A DNA stretch of 64,000 bases, from NCBI GenBank assembly GCA_030847615.1, contig JAUMIR010000001.1, positions 184,283,001-184,347,000 of the forward strand, written 5' to 3'. Both the position numbers and the translations under genes were made by a program. The notes under the pieces are model-generated. The model was not told the DNA's origin, did not search any database, and worked only from the letters and a program-made list of their open reading frames with translations. The DNA is from Gambelia wislizenii. Taxonomy: Eukaryota; Chordata; Lepidosauria; Squamata; Crotaphytidae. Shown in pieces: positions 10,425 through 20,518 of the stretch; the first letter of the stretch is position 1, and each line of letters starts with the position of its first letter.

Positions 10425-11478
10425 GTTAAGAAATTTGCAAAATTTCAGTAGGATAAGTGTACATATATTGCTTCTGCACAAATCCTTGGCAACATGACTA
10501 CCCATTTAATTCAGTGCAGCTTCTATCACACAACTGTGCCTGTTTTGTGCATCTGGAATCTGTTTTATTTGGTTGTCACTCCTGATAGGATTGCTTTGAG
10601 AAAGATGACTATCTTAAATGCAGAAGAGAATTAGCTAAGAACTTTGGGGATGAATTTATAATGCCTCTCTTTTTTCTTTTTTGGCATATGTATTATATAT
10701 ATATAGGTTTTGGAAATGTCAGCAAAAGAGCACTGGTTTCATTAACATCTTTGCCTTAGGCTAATTTATATTTCTTTTTTATATTATACATGTCATCACC
10801 TTGGCTCGAGAAATTAAATAAGCAGTTATGCTTTGGTGCTGCAAAAACTCAGCTGTCATTTACAGCTATTTATAGGTCACTTTCACATTTTACTCTCACC
10901 CCTCTGGGCCATTTGAATTTGACACAAATAAAGATGAGATGTTTGGGGTGACAGGACAGCTTGTATTAGAGGGCCAAGAAAAATTTCTCTTGGGATACTT
11001 GGTGGATGTTGTAGCAGCTGCTTGCTCTATTTGGAGATGGGAGTGAAATGCATGCCTGCCAAGTCAATTTGACTTGTGTGAATTACCTGTTTCATTTTGT
11101 TTGTTGGCTGGGGGTTGGACTGACCATACTTCTCGCCAGGCCTGGCCTAAGGCACTTTGGGGCCTGGTTAGGCAGAGCAGCAAGTTGTGTCTTCCGCCCA
11201 CCCAAGTCAAAGTGCCCTTTACACCGTTTTATTAACATACCCATTTAAACTTCTATCATTTTTAAAAACCCAGATGAGGTCCTGCAGGAATGCAGGAGTA
11301 CATACCTGCACGCTGACCCATATCTGCAGCCACCACTGGTGTCTCTCTGAAACCAGGAAGGAGGCCCCCAGTACACGATCAAGGCCCCCTGCATATGATC
11401 AGCTTGATCACATGCTGAGGTCCTCCTTCCTGGCTTCAGAGCGTCAAGGTCCGGGGTGGGGGCAGCAGGTTCTAGGAG
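10425..11478. other. Single-copy-looking stretch, possible conserved noncoding DNA
   Basis: No repeat structure is visible. The 10,600-10,960 portion is AT-rich with long ordinary-complexity text (for example TGTCATTTACAGCTATTTATAGG), the look of conserved noncoding elements. This is only an impression from composition. Confidence 0.25.
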
Positions 11479-11484
11479 CAGAGA

Positions 11485-11914
11485 TGTCAGAGCCGGGTCA
11501 GGAACACAAGGGACAGAGTCCAAAGTCCAGGTAGGGTCGAAGATAAGCCAAAGTCGAAAACAGTCCAGGGTCAGAGCACGTACTTAGGAGCCCAGAGGGC
11601 CAGAGGCAGGTCCAAGCGGCAAGCGAAGATCCAAACACAAGTAGTAGCGTAAGACAAGGAAGGCATCAAGGTCCAAGAGCAAGGAGCAGCTACAAACAGC
11701 ACAGAAGACTGTGTTGTTGTGGAAAAGACTGAGGTCCAAATGCTGCTCTTAAATAGCAATTCCCTGGCTGCTTCAGGCATGCTGCATGATTGCAGCTGGC
11801 TGCATCTGATAGCTTGGCCCTGGTCCTTCCAAGACTTCCACAGCCAGGGCCTGAGTCTGCAAAGACTCTGTGCAGCCAGTGGCCTAGTCCTGTGAGGAGA
11901 GGCAGATCCTGACA
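11485..11914 (-). mobile_element. Probable solo LTR (430 bp)
   Basis: The segment begins and ends with the inverted pair TGTCAG...CTGACA and is flanked by an exact 6-bp direct repeat CAGAGA (11479-11484 and 11915-11920). On the minus strand a TATA-like CTATTTAAG lies at 11747-11756, so the parental promoter probably read leftward. The long frames in it (for example the 114-codon minus frame at 11571-11915) have no recognisable domain. No internal retroelement genes are adjacent. A 6-bp duplication is more typical of some endogenous retrovirus classes than of Gypsy, but class is not established. Confidence 0.7.
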
Positions 11915-11920
11915 CAGAGA

Positions 11921-12140
11921 GACACTAGTGGTGGTGGCAGCGGCAGCAGCTGCAGATACAGGCTGACATGCCAGTATGGACTCCTGCCCATTTCATGTAG
12001 GTAATGGGTGGGGGGAGGGATGAGCCAGATATGGGGCCAGAATATGCCGGCCGGAAATCAATGTATTCTGGGAGGTCTAGACAAGCCCTGTGTCACTTCG
12101 ATGCTGTCTTAGATCTATCTAGGAGGCTACAGAGAAGCAG
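11921..12140. other. Unassigned stretch
   Basis: A GGTGGTGGCAGCGGCAGCAGC run lies near 11929-11950. Nothing else is recognised. Confidence 0.4.
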
Positions 12141-12234
12141 AACTTGGAAATCTTACTTTTTTGGTCTACAGATCCAATAATCTGTCACTGGGGATACTGA
12201 GAGTTGTAATCTAAAAGGTACCTTTTCCAAGCTT
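12141..12234. repeat. Short palindromic MITE, GTTACTTTT family
   Basis: AACTTGGAAATCTTACTTTTTTGG on the left mirrors CTAAAAGGTACCTTTTCCAAG on the right, with TGAGAGTTGTAAT as the remains of the 'TGGGAGTTGTAGT' core. Confidence 0.6.
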
Positions 12235-12629
12235 TGCAGAGAAGTAATTATTTGATTTACAGATGTGAAGAAACATTCTGGATGTATGGCTTTTTCTTTC
12301 AATGCTTTCATTTGCTACAGAATCATTAAATCAGTTCTTACTTTAAATCAAGCCTTACCCTCACCATTTTTCTTTTTAATTTGCTGAACCTGACATATGT
12401 GGTTAGACCTGCTAGGATGGCTCAATAAGCAGTGTTCAAACTATGGATCCACTTGTTTAAAATAACTTCAAGAACTGACAGTGCACAAAGGGGCAGATAG
12501 AGAGGTGGGGGGAGTTTCCAGGAAACTTCATTCTTCAGGGGCCAATTAATATTCCATAGCTCAATTTATTTTTTTTGTTCCAGAATGTGTGTTAGTCAAA
12601 AGTAGATGCATATTTTAAAACCGTCGGTG
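12235..12629. other. Unassigned stretch
   Basis: No gene or recognised repeat; several T-rich runs. Confidence 0.4.
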
Positions 12630-12631
12630 TA

Positions 12632-13249
12632 CAGTCATGTAAAAAAGAAAGTATACCATCTTTGAATTCTATGGTTTTACTCGTACATATCAGGACATAA
12701 AAACAATCACCTGTTCCTTAGTAGGTTTTAAAATTAAGTAAATACAACCTCAGATGAACAACAACACATGACACATTACACCGTGTCATGATTTATTCAA
12801 CAAAAATAAAGCCAAAATGGAGAAGCCATGTGTGAAAAACTAAGTACACTGTTACTGCTTCCGTAGAAATTAGGATGCTAAGTAGCAGATAGGTGCTGCT
12901 AATCAAATGCCCTTGATTAAAGAAGTGCGGGTCAAAATTCCTCCACAATGATGTGAGAGACTGACAAAGTCATACAGATAACGATTACTTCACGTTATTG
13001 CTGCTAAAGGTGGTTCTAAAAGCTATTCAGTCATAAGGTGTACTTAGTTTTTCACACATGGCTTCTCTATTTTGGCTTTATTTTTGTTGAATAAATCATG
13101 ATGTGGTGTGGTATGTCATGTGTTATTGTTCATCTGAATTTGTATTTACCTAATTTTAAGACCTGCTAAGGAACAGATGATTGTTATTATGTTCTGATAT
13201 GTAAAACCATAGAATTCAAAGAGGGTGTACTTTCTTTTTCACATGACTG
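12632..13249. mobile_element. Tc1/mariner-superfamily non-autonomous element, long TIRs
   Basis: The element starts CAGTCATGTAAAAAAGAAAGTATACC and ends with the reverse complement (GGGTGTACTTTCTTTTTCACATGACTG), directly inside a TA duplication on each side. The two inverted arms are about 218 bp long (12632-~12850 and ~13028-13249), and the ~175-bp centre has no open frame. TA duplication and CAGT termini indicate the Tc1/mariner superfamily. With both arms and both ends intact it is a complete non-autonomous copy. The arms still pair well despite scattered substitutions. Confidence 0.88.
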
Positions 13250-13251
13250 TA

Positions 13252-13770
13252 TATCGCAAAACACAACTGTACAACATCCCCACACTCCTTAAAATTTATT
13301 CATTAGTTGTAGACATGGCTCCTCCAGCTTTAGGGGATCATGAGGAGCAGTTTTGACAGAGGTGCAATTGTTTATCTCAGTGGGAATGGAGGGAACAGGC
13401 GGGGGGGGGGATTTCTAGTTCAACAAAGTTTACACAGCCATCTTTGAAAATGCTCAAAACTGAATTGCAACCACCAGTGTATTTGGATAACCCTTTCTGC
13501 CCTGCTGGATGATAGCTGTAGCTGCTGTGATGTGTGAATGATCTGGCTCCTCCCAAGGGTCCTCTGGTTGGATGTGTTCTGTACTCTCATCTTCTCTGTC
13601 ATCTGTCTGGTTGCAATTGGGAGAATTTCAGAGTCCTACAGAAGTGCATGGAAGGTAACACTGGGGACTGCAAAAAGGAGGAGAAACTGATGAATATCAC
13701 ATCTCCGCCGCTACACTCATGTACCCACTTCAGACAACTTGAGCTTTTATTAGAATCAATTTACTTCCAA
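13252..13770. other. Unassigned stretch
   Basis: No gene or repeat recognised; a G run at 13400-13409. Confidence 0.4.
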
Positions 13771-13776
13771 GAACTT

Positions 13777-13919
13777 CATACCCTCCAACATTTCACTGCT
13801 AAAAGAGGGAAAGGGGAGGGATAAAGGGAGAAATGAGAGGAAGAGAGAATCTGGGACATTTTTAAAGCAGCTGAAACAGTGGGATGAAAAAAAATTAATC
13901 AGGACAATTGGACTGTATG
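13777..13919 (-). mobile_element. MITE, CATACCCTCCAAC family
   Basis: Left end CATACCCTCCAACATTTCA, right end GGACTGTATG (reverse complement CATACAGTCC), flanked by GAACTT on both sides (13771-13776, 13920-13925). It is an internally shortened relative of 24809-25172, in reverse orientation; the shared inner text includes the GGGATG-poly(A)-TTAATCAGGAC motif. Confidence 0.7.
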
Positions 13920-13925
13920 GAACTT

Positions 13926-15512
13926 AAGGAACCCTTTTGTTCTCAGCGCAGCAGTTGTGGATCCCACCATCAAAATATGACTGCAAGCCACAGCAGAGAC
14001 AAACAACCAAAACCAAGGACAGCTAGGGTTCAGATATGTGATCATGGCTTCTTTGTCTAAATCATAGTTTGTTTTAAGGTCTGAATTAGAACCTGTCCAC
14101 AAATCATGGTTTGTTGAGAGGGGTACTAGTTTGCATGTTACTGTCAAGAAGTTTGGGCACAGCATGCATTTATGTTGACTTCCTGTCTGTTTTACCACAC
14201 CTGTCTTCCTTCATCTCTCTAACCTGCAGCCACTTTCTGTCTTCTCTCTCTCTCTGTCTCATTTTCTTTCTTTAAACCATGCATTTGACTATGCACAAGT
14301 AATTTGTAAGTGAAGCTACTTTTACATGTTTTAGATGGAACCTATTTCTTTCTCTGACTTCTTTCTCTGGTAAATAAACCACATGAATATGGGGGGTGGG
14401 GGGACTGGTGGTTGTTCAGCGTCTGCCTTGCCAATTTGACTACTTTGCTCGAGAGATCCAGTACTATCTCTCACATTTCCTGACAACATGAACTTATTTC
14501 AGAATGCTTCCCTTTTGAACACTACAGGTAATGATGCGGCAGGGCAGAAAAGGTTTTTGCATTCCAATGAGGTTACTTGTGAGATCAGATTGCCTTCTCT
14601 GATCATGGACCTCCCTTTCTGCAGGCAGAAGTCTGCTGTATCTTATGCCTCCCCCCACCCCTGGATGCCCTCCCGTGGTCCCACAGGATTACAGCCTTAA
14701 TTTCAGAAGAGGAGCCTTTCCAAATAAGAGGGGATTAGATGAAAGAAGTTGAGAGGGGGATTCTGGAGGGGAAAATCTCTTCGAGATGCTTAGAGGTCTA
14801 CTGAAGTGATGATAATAGGAGCTTAGTTAAGGTTCCCAGATTAAGAAAGCTTTGAACAAGTCCAAGAAGATGCTAGTGTCGTTAATGAGTAAAGTGAAGT
14901 AAACTAGAAACAGTAAGAAAATGGAAGCAATGAATGAAGGAATGAAGGAATTGCTATAGATCTAATACCCACTAAACATCTCTTTAAATATATCAGGAAA
15001 TTATCTAGGAAGACAACTGGACTGTTAGATTTAAAAAATGTGTGATGAGATTACTGAGAGAAAATAGAAAAATCACAGAGAAGCTAAACAAATCCTTAAC
15101 ATCTTTCTTTACTGTGAAAGATATTGGACGGATACTTACTCCTGAACCACTCCCCCCTCTCCCACATACATACCAGCAAGATATCTGAAGAATCAAATCA
15201 AATGGGACTGACAAAATAGGAATATTTTTGGCTAACTGACAAAATAGAATGTCACCATGTCCAGTTCAGTATACATAAATGGTCTTTAAAAGTTAGATAT
15301 GAAATGTCTCATGTTATTAAAGCTTTCTGGTTTTTAATTCTCTGAGAGCTAAACAGCAGCCAATGTAATGCCAATTGACGGAAGACAGTTGTGGTGGGTA
15401 TTTCAGTGAAAACGTTGACCCCACCCCCCAAAAATTCAGAAAGTGAAAAGGGGAAATTTCACATGAAGGGAATGGAAAAGGGAAATTAAAATGAAGTACG
15501 ATACCGTTATAT
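13926..15512. other. Unassigned stretch
   Basis: A pyrimidine-rich CTCTCTCTCTGTC tract lies at ~14243-14260 and GAATGAAGGAATGAAGGAA at ~14932-14951. No gene is recognised. Confidence 0.4.
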
Positions 15513-16032
15513 CAGGGGTGAGCAACTGTGGAAGGGTAGGAGGCTGCATTAGCCACCCAGAAGACCTTGGAGGGCACTTGTTCCTGCAAAAAATAATAAT
15601 ATTTTTTTTACCCCAAATGCCCTCTAGGGGACAAAGGGGGATTTTCACCAGGTTTGGGGGGCTTCCTCTGTCATTTTAGGCCCAGGAGAGGCCTTTTTAA
15701 AAACAACACTCCTTGTTCACTTCCTATATTTTTTAAAAAGGCCTCTATTAGGACTGAATTGGTCCAGAGTGGGCCAAAACCAAGATGCAAATACTCCCTA
15801 CACCTCCTAGAGTACATTTTGGTGCAAAAATCTGTTTTGAAAATTTAGGAAAAAGTGACCACTGGTGGGCCCAAGTGGTCTCCAAACAGAGTAGAAATAT
15901 TCTCCATATGCCCCAACGGGCTTTGGGGGCCATTTTTAGAAAACAATTTGACACCCCCTGGGGGACTTTGCAAGCCAGAAAAAATGGTCGGGCAGGATGT
16001 GTGGTCCACAGCCCAAACTTTGCTCATTCCTG
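15513..16032. mobile_element. hAT-like non-autonomous element
   Basis: It starts CAGGGGTGAGCAACTGTGG and ends in the reverse complement of CAGGAATGAGCAAAG, a ~13-bp inverted repeat. The interior is G-rich with repeated GGGGG/CCCCC blocks. No matching 8-bp duplication was found, so the boundaries are tentative. The two overlapping frames of 77 and 104 codons are chance products of this composition. Confidence 0.5.
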
Positions 16033-16884
16033 CTTTAAAAGAAGGCCTGGCTCATCCTCATTTGGGATTTTGCATAAACTGGTGCTGAACCCATTTTGAG
16101 CTGGGGGAGATTTCTGAAAATGGTGTAGAAATGGGAAACCATAATTATCAATTACTGTAGTTTGAGCACTGTTGGGGCCTTTCTTAATTTAATAAAGACA
16201 ACTAAGAGAGGGGCAGGACAGTTTTACAGGTTTATTTTTGGTAAGGATGAAAGTCATTTCTCCACATTTCTCTCCTTCCCTCATAAGATTAGAACCTAGG
16301 GCCTCTTATGAAGTTGATTGGACACAAATTGCAAACAGACAAATGAAAAAACTTCACCACAATGCACTGCTGATTTGGAACTCGTTGCCACAAAATATAG
16401 CAATGGGCAATTGTGTACAGTAAATGGCTATAAAATACGATGGGACTAACTCATGGAGAATGGCTGTTAGTTGTGGTCAGTCAAAGAAGCCTCCATGTAC
16501 ATGGAGAGGGTACCTCTGCATACCAACTGCAGAATGACAAACAATGGATGAAGGTTTTAGCCTTCGTGGCGGTGCTTCCTGGAAGCATCTTGTTCCTGTC
16601 CATAATTGAAAATAAATGTGGGATTAGACCAGTTTATATAACTGATAAGAAAATAAGGTATTGGATTATAAGGGTGTTTTTCCCTGTCTATACGGAAGAA
16701 CAATCTGATTTGTATCCTGTGTGTCTCCCAATGGCTCTGTCCTTTGCTACCCTTGGATCCAGGAATCTGTTCCCCTGATTTGGGGGACAACCCCCACCTC
16801 ATTTAGAAGAGATCATGGCAGAGACAGCAGGTGGAGATATCTGTTCAGCTAACCTAGTGATAAAATGTGAATCCAAGGTAATAT
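16033..16884. other. Unassigned stretch
   Basis: No gene or repeat recognised. Confidence 0.4.
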
Positions 16885-17026
16885 ATTCATAACCCTAACC
16901 CTACTGCTAGCCCCAACCCTAGCCTTAGCCACAGCTCAGCCCTAACCTTAGCCCTAACACTTGCCATAGACTGTCCTCACACACTAACCTTAATCTCAAC
17001 CCTAGCCTTAACCCTAGCCCTAGCCT
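16885..17026. repeat. Degenerate telomere-like array (CCCTAA/CCCTAGCC)
   Basis: About 140 bp of variant AACCCTAACCCTA, CCTAGCCTTAGCC and CCCTAACCTTAGCCC units, with interruptions. The strand shown is the CCCTAA strand. It is not a perfect telomere array, so it is either an old interstitial telomeric site or a telomere-like minisatellite. Confidence 0.8.
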
Positions 17027-18161
17027 CAGTGATGTATTCAAGTCTTTTACTCCAAGTCTCTATCTTCAAGTCTCAAGTCAAGTCTCAAGTCCTTGCAAGA
17101 TGTTTTCTAGCCAAGTCTCTAATTGAGTCTCAAGTCTGGGAGCCAACTTTAATGGAAAAAAGGAAGATGGTGTTGGGGTGCGGGGGGCTTGTTGAGGGGT
17201 GCAATATGTTGGTGCAGATAGTTGTTTTTATCTTGACAACCAACCCCACCACTAGGAACAAAGTCCATGGCGTCATTTACTTCATGCAACAGGCAAGACT
17301 CACCCCCAAGAGTGTGAGACATGTTTTTAGGAGGGAAACAGCAAATTCATTAGGCATGAGTCCTGTGCTCTGGGAGTGAGTCTTGCCTACTGTGCCTAAG
17401 AAAAGCTTTAGAAGGATCCTTCTTCCTTACTCCGTTGCCTAATGCATTTGCTGTTCCCCTCTAAGAAACATATCCTGCACTCTGGGGGTGAGTCTTCCCT
17501 GATGCTCCTAAGAAAAGCTTTAGAAGGCTCCTCCAGTGGACAGGGTTCCAAGCAAACCTCAACCCCCACCTCAAGCCCACTGGCTAATTCATTTGCTATT
17601 CCCCTCCAAGAAACATGCCCCACATTCTTTGCTTGAAGTAAGGGTTTAGGTCTACTCAGCAGCCTCTTGCCACTGCACATCAGAGGAACCTTCTAAAGCT
17701 TTTCCTTGGAGCAGCAGGTAAGACTCACCCCCAGAGCTCAGGATGCATCTCTTGGAGGGGAACAGTAAATGTCTTAGGCAATGGGCTTGAGGTCTGCTTG
17801 GTGGCCTGTTCCTGCTTCACATCAGAGGAGCCTTCTAAAGTTTTGAAAGGTTTTAGAAGGGTCCTTCTGCCCCAAGCCATTGCCTAATGCATTTGTTGTT
17901 ACTGCTTCCTTCACGTGACAGGTAGGCAAAAAGCAGTGAGATCATGAAAGTATTGTTCAAAGGAGGAAAACTGTGTTCTGTTCCATAACATTCCTGGATG
18001 AATACCTTATATTACTGAACAAAAGTCAGCAGTCGGTCATTAAAATATACAAGTTGTGACTCAAGTTGAGTTTGTTGTTGTTGAGTTGAGTCCAAGTCAA
18101 GTCATCAAACAACATGAGTCCAACTTGAGTCTCAGTCAATCGACTCGAGTCTACATCACTG
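17027..18161. mobile_element. DNA transposon-like element with CAAGTC-rich ends
   Basis: Terminal inverted repeats CAGTGATGTATTCAAGTC (left) and GACTCGAGTCTACATCACTG (right). Both subterminal regions (17036-17145 and 18055-18150) are dense in CAAGTC / AAGTTGAGTC units, a pattern seen at transposase-binding subterminal repeats. The centre, ~17290-17900, is built of related ~60-90-bp blocks in direct and inverted order. CAGTG ends suggest hAT, but no 8-bp duplication was found. No coding frame is convincing. Confidence 0.6.
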
Positions 18162-18164
18162 CCA

Positions 18165-18440
18165 GTTTTTCTCTCCTCCTTCAACTTTCCACCTTTGTCC
18201 GCAACTTATTTCAAGTGTTGCAAACTCAATACACAGTGTAAAATTAGTCTGTACTTTATTAATTCAGTGGGGAGAGAGGAGGGGTGGCCCTTCCAAGCAG
18301 GTTCAGGCAAAAGCAAAATGCAGCAGCCTCTCCTAGCATGTATTTTCTTCCTCATTAATAATTTTGCCATCTTGACCATACTCTGACGTTGCTTGGCCAC
18401 ACGTGTCTTGGTTTTCATTTGTGAAATGTTGGAGGGTATG
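18165..18440 (+). mobile_element. MITE, CATACCCTCCAAC family, 5'-truncated copy
   Basis: It matches 24880-25172 over its length (shared: TTTCTCTC.TCCTT, TTCCTCATTAATAA, CCACACGTGTC, TGTGAAATGTTGGAGGGTATG). Its left terminus is missing, and it begins a few bases after the CAGTG element ends. Confidence 0.7.
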
Positions 18441-19055
18441 TATTCAAGTCCTTGTTAGTTGCTTACATTACCAAAATCATCATAAGGGATTATTGCATCA
18501 TGCACACAGCTACAAAAATGCATTCTTGTATATATCCACCTAGCTTTTCCTCCCCCAAACCCATGGCCTTTGTAGTTAATCTTGTCCTAGTTCTTTGGGT
18601 TTTCTTTCTTTCTTTTTGTTTAAATGTGTCTTGGTTTGATTAGATTTCCTACTTCCTCTGCAACTCTGGTCTTATTTTTGGCCCCTGAAAGGTCTGTCAG
18701 TGTATATGGCGCATACCTTCCCCTTGGGATCCATTCATTTGCCTTTGAAGATGTTCCATTTCCATTTATCAGACTCTCTGCAGCCGTTGCCTCATGGGAT
18801 AACATTCCACTCTGTCTTTTATTTTACTTCTTTCCCTGATGAAATTCAGGGAGTATTATTTGTCTCTTTATGATCTCACTATTAGTAAATCTTAGTCAAT
18901 AAAACTTGCTCACTGTTCCTCATAAATTCCTCCTGTTATAAGCATTCTTTGTGTCATTCAAAGCAAAGTGAAGGATGAAAAAAATGCAATATGGAAGCGC
19001 ATCAGAAAGCCATCATTTATCAGGGGGTGGGAGACCCTCTAAACCAGTTTCCACA
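18441..19055. other. Unassigned stretch
   Basis: No gene or repeat recognised. Confidence 0.4.
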
Positions 19056-19093
19056 GAAGAAGCTAGGCTAGTCTGTTGTTGCAAAAAAAAAAA

Positions 19094-19130
<37 letters not shown>

Positions 19131-19272
19131 GAAAAAAAAGAAAGAAAGAAAAAGAAAAAAGGAACCCTCTTGTGCCACCTTAACTACTAATACATTTATT
19201 ATAGCAAAAGCTTTCATGGACTAGATGCCACTTCATCAGAAGTCTCCACAAAAGCTTTTGCTGCAATAATTA
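19056..19272 (-). mobile_element. Interspersed repeat tail with expanded homopolymer tract
   Basis: On the minus strand it reads CTGATGAAGTGG...CATGAAAGCTTTTGC..., then TTAAGGTGGCACAAGAGGG, a pyrimidine-rich run and TTGCAACAACAGACTAGCC. The order matches a repeat tail I know from several amniote genomes. The internal pyrimidine run has expanded to a ~29-bp A run plus GAAAA/GAAA units on the plus strand (19083-19160). A second, weaker copy is at 37063-37145. Class is uncertain; a Penelope-like origin is a guess. Confidence 0.5.
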
Positions 19273-19315
19273 TGCTACATGTGCCCCCCAAGGCCATGTC
19301 TGCAAGGGCCTAGAC

Positions 19316-19538
19316 CAGTGGCTCTTAACCTTTTTTTTTCCACCAGGGATCTGCTGGAGCAGATTGAAGGGCAACACACAGGCCAAGCCAGCCACCTAGC
19401 TTTTGCCTTGGCTCCTGTCACATGGCCACTCCACTGCAAGGGAGGAGATGGGCCAAGCAACCTTCAAGCTTTTGCAGACTCCCTGGGAGGACATCACGGA
19501 CCACTGGGGGTCCCCAGACCACAGGTTAAAAACGACTG
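19316..19538 (-). mobile_element. hAT-like MITE, copy 1
   Basis: Ends CAGTGGCTCTTAACC and GGTTAAAAACGACTG, flanked by GCCTAGAC / GCCTACAT (6 of 8 matching), as expected of hAT. The interior is homologous to the reverse complement of 54690-55071, including the segment around GGAGCCAAGGCAAA. Confidence 0.75.
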
Positions 19539-19539
19539 G

Positions 19540-20436
19540 CCTACATCCCTTGAAAAAAATTGCTCCAAATATGGCCAATTGCATCTCCAAATGTTACCTA
19601 TTTTAGAGCAAAACTATTTTAGGTCCAATGTAATGGGAAGTGACATCATTGTGGCACCATTGTCATCTTTGATGTCAAGTTCTGCATTTGAACAATATAA
19701 ATAAAATTCTATTTGCCATGAATTTTCAGTTTTGCTCACTAATTATGAACACCTGGACATTGATCAGTTTCATATTGTTTATCAAGATTTTGTTAAACTA
19801 TTGCCACAGAGCAAAGTTCTTTGGTAATAAATGAATCCAGATCGATATACAGTAATTTTAGTGGGACAATCCCATTTACAAATGAGGAAGGCTGAGGTGC
19901 CTGGATACTGATTTAAATCTGAGTATTCTCATTGATTAGTTTATACCTTAGGCTGTTGGCATTGTGAAAGTTCACTCCCTGAAGAGGAACCACAAATGGT
20001 AAACCAGTTGCCTTGTCCCTAGGTGTGTTTGTTTATTTGTCACAATTCTTAGCATTTACTTAATAATTGACTTAAGAGCACCCCTGGTGGATGAGACAAA
20101 AGGGCTTCTATCATTATTGCTGTGTATCTCCACATATCCTAGATACATATATATCTGCCGGAGGTAACTGAAGATATTTTGCTGCTTGAGGCAAAGGGCA
20201 AGATGGTTTGCTCTATGCTTCACAAACAAACTAGACTTGGAGCTGAACCTGACTGCAACACAAGAAGTGGCATGGGGGTGTTTCTGCTGCTCCCCAAGAT
20301 CTTCTGTTTAAAGGAGTTGCTTCACTCTGCCTGTTAGGGCTGGCCCTGATATCTACTGTACAAACCTCTATTTATTTTCTTACAGTTTAACTTCCATGAC
20401 TCACCACCATACCACACTGAATACACCACCCCCAAC
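19540..20436. other. Unassigned stretch
   Basis: No gene or repeat recognised. Confidence 0.4.
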
Positions 20437-20513
20437 TGATTTTAGAAGCTAAGGTTAGGTCTGGTTAATACTTGGCTAGAGGACCAAGGAATGCCAAAGA
20501 TCTCTAGGAAGGA
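20437..20513 (+). mobile_element. 5S-rRNA-derived SINE head (fragment)
   Basis: AGAAGCTAAGGTTAGGTCTGGTTAATACTTGG...GACCAAGGAATGCCA is a degraded version of the 5S rRNA internal promoter region, as used by 5S-Sauria SINEs. The BovB-like tail is missing. Confidence 0.6.
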
Positions 20514-20518
20514 CTAGA

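Noticed and set aside
11571..11915. 114-codon frame on the minus strand
   Set aside because: It coincides with a probable solo LTR, has no domain, and starts at its edge.
16885..17026. True chromosome-end telomere
   Set aside because: Units are too variable (CCCTAG, CCTTAG, AGCC) and ordinary sequence follows on both sides.
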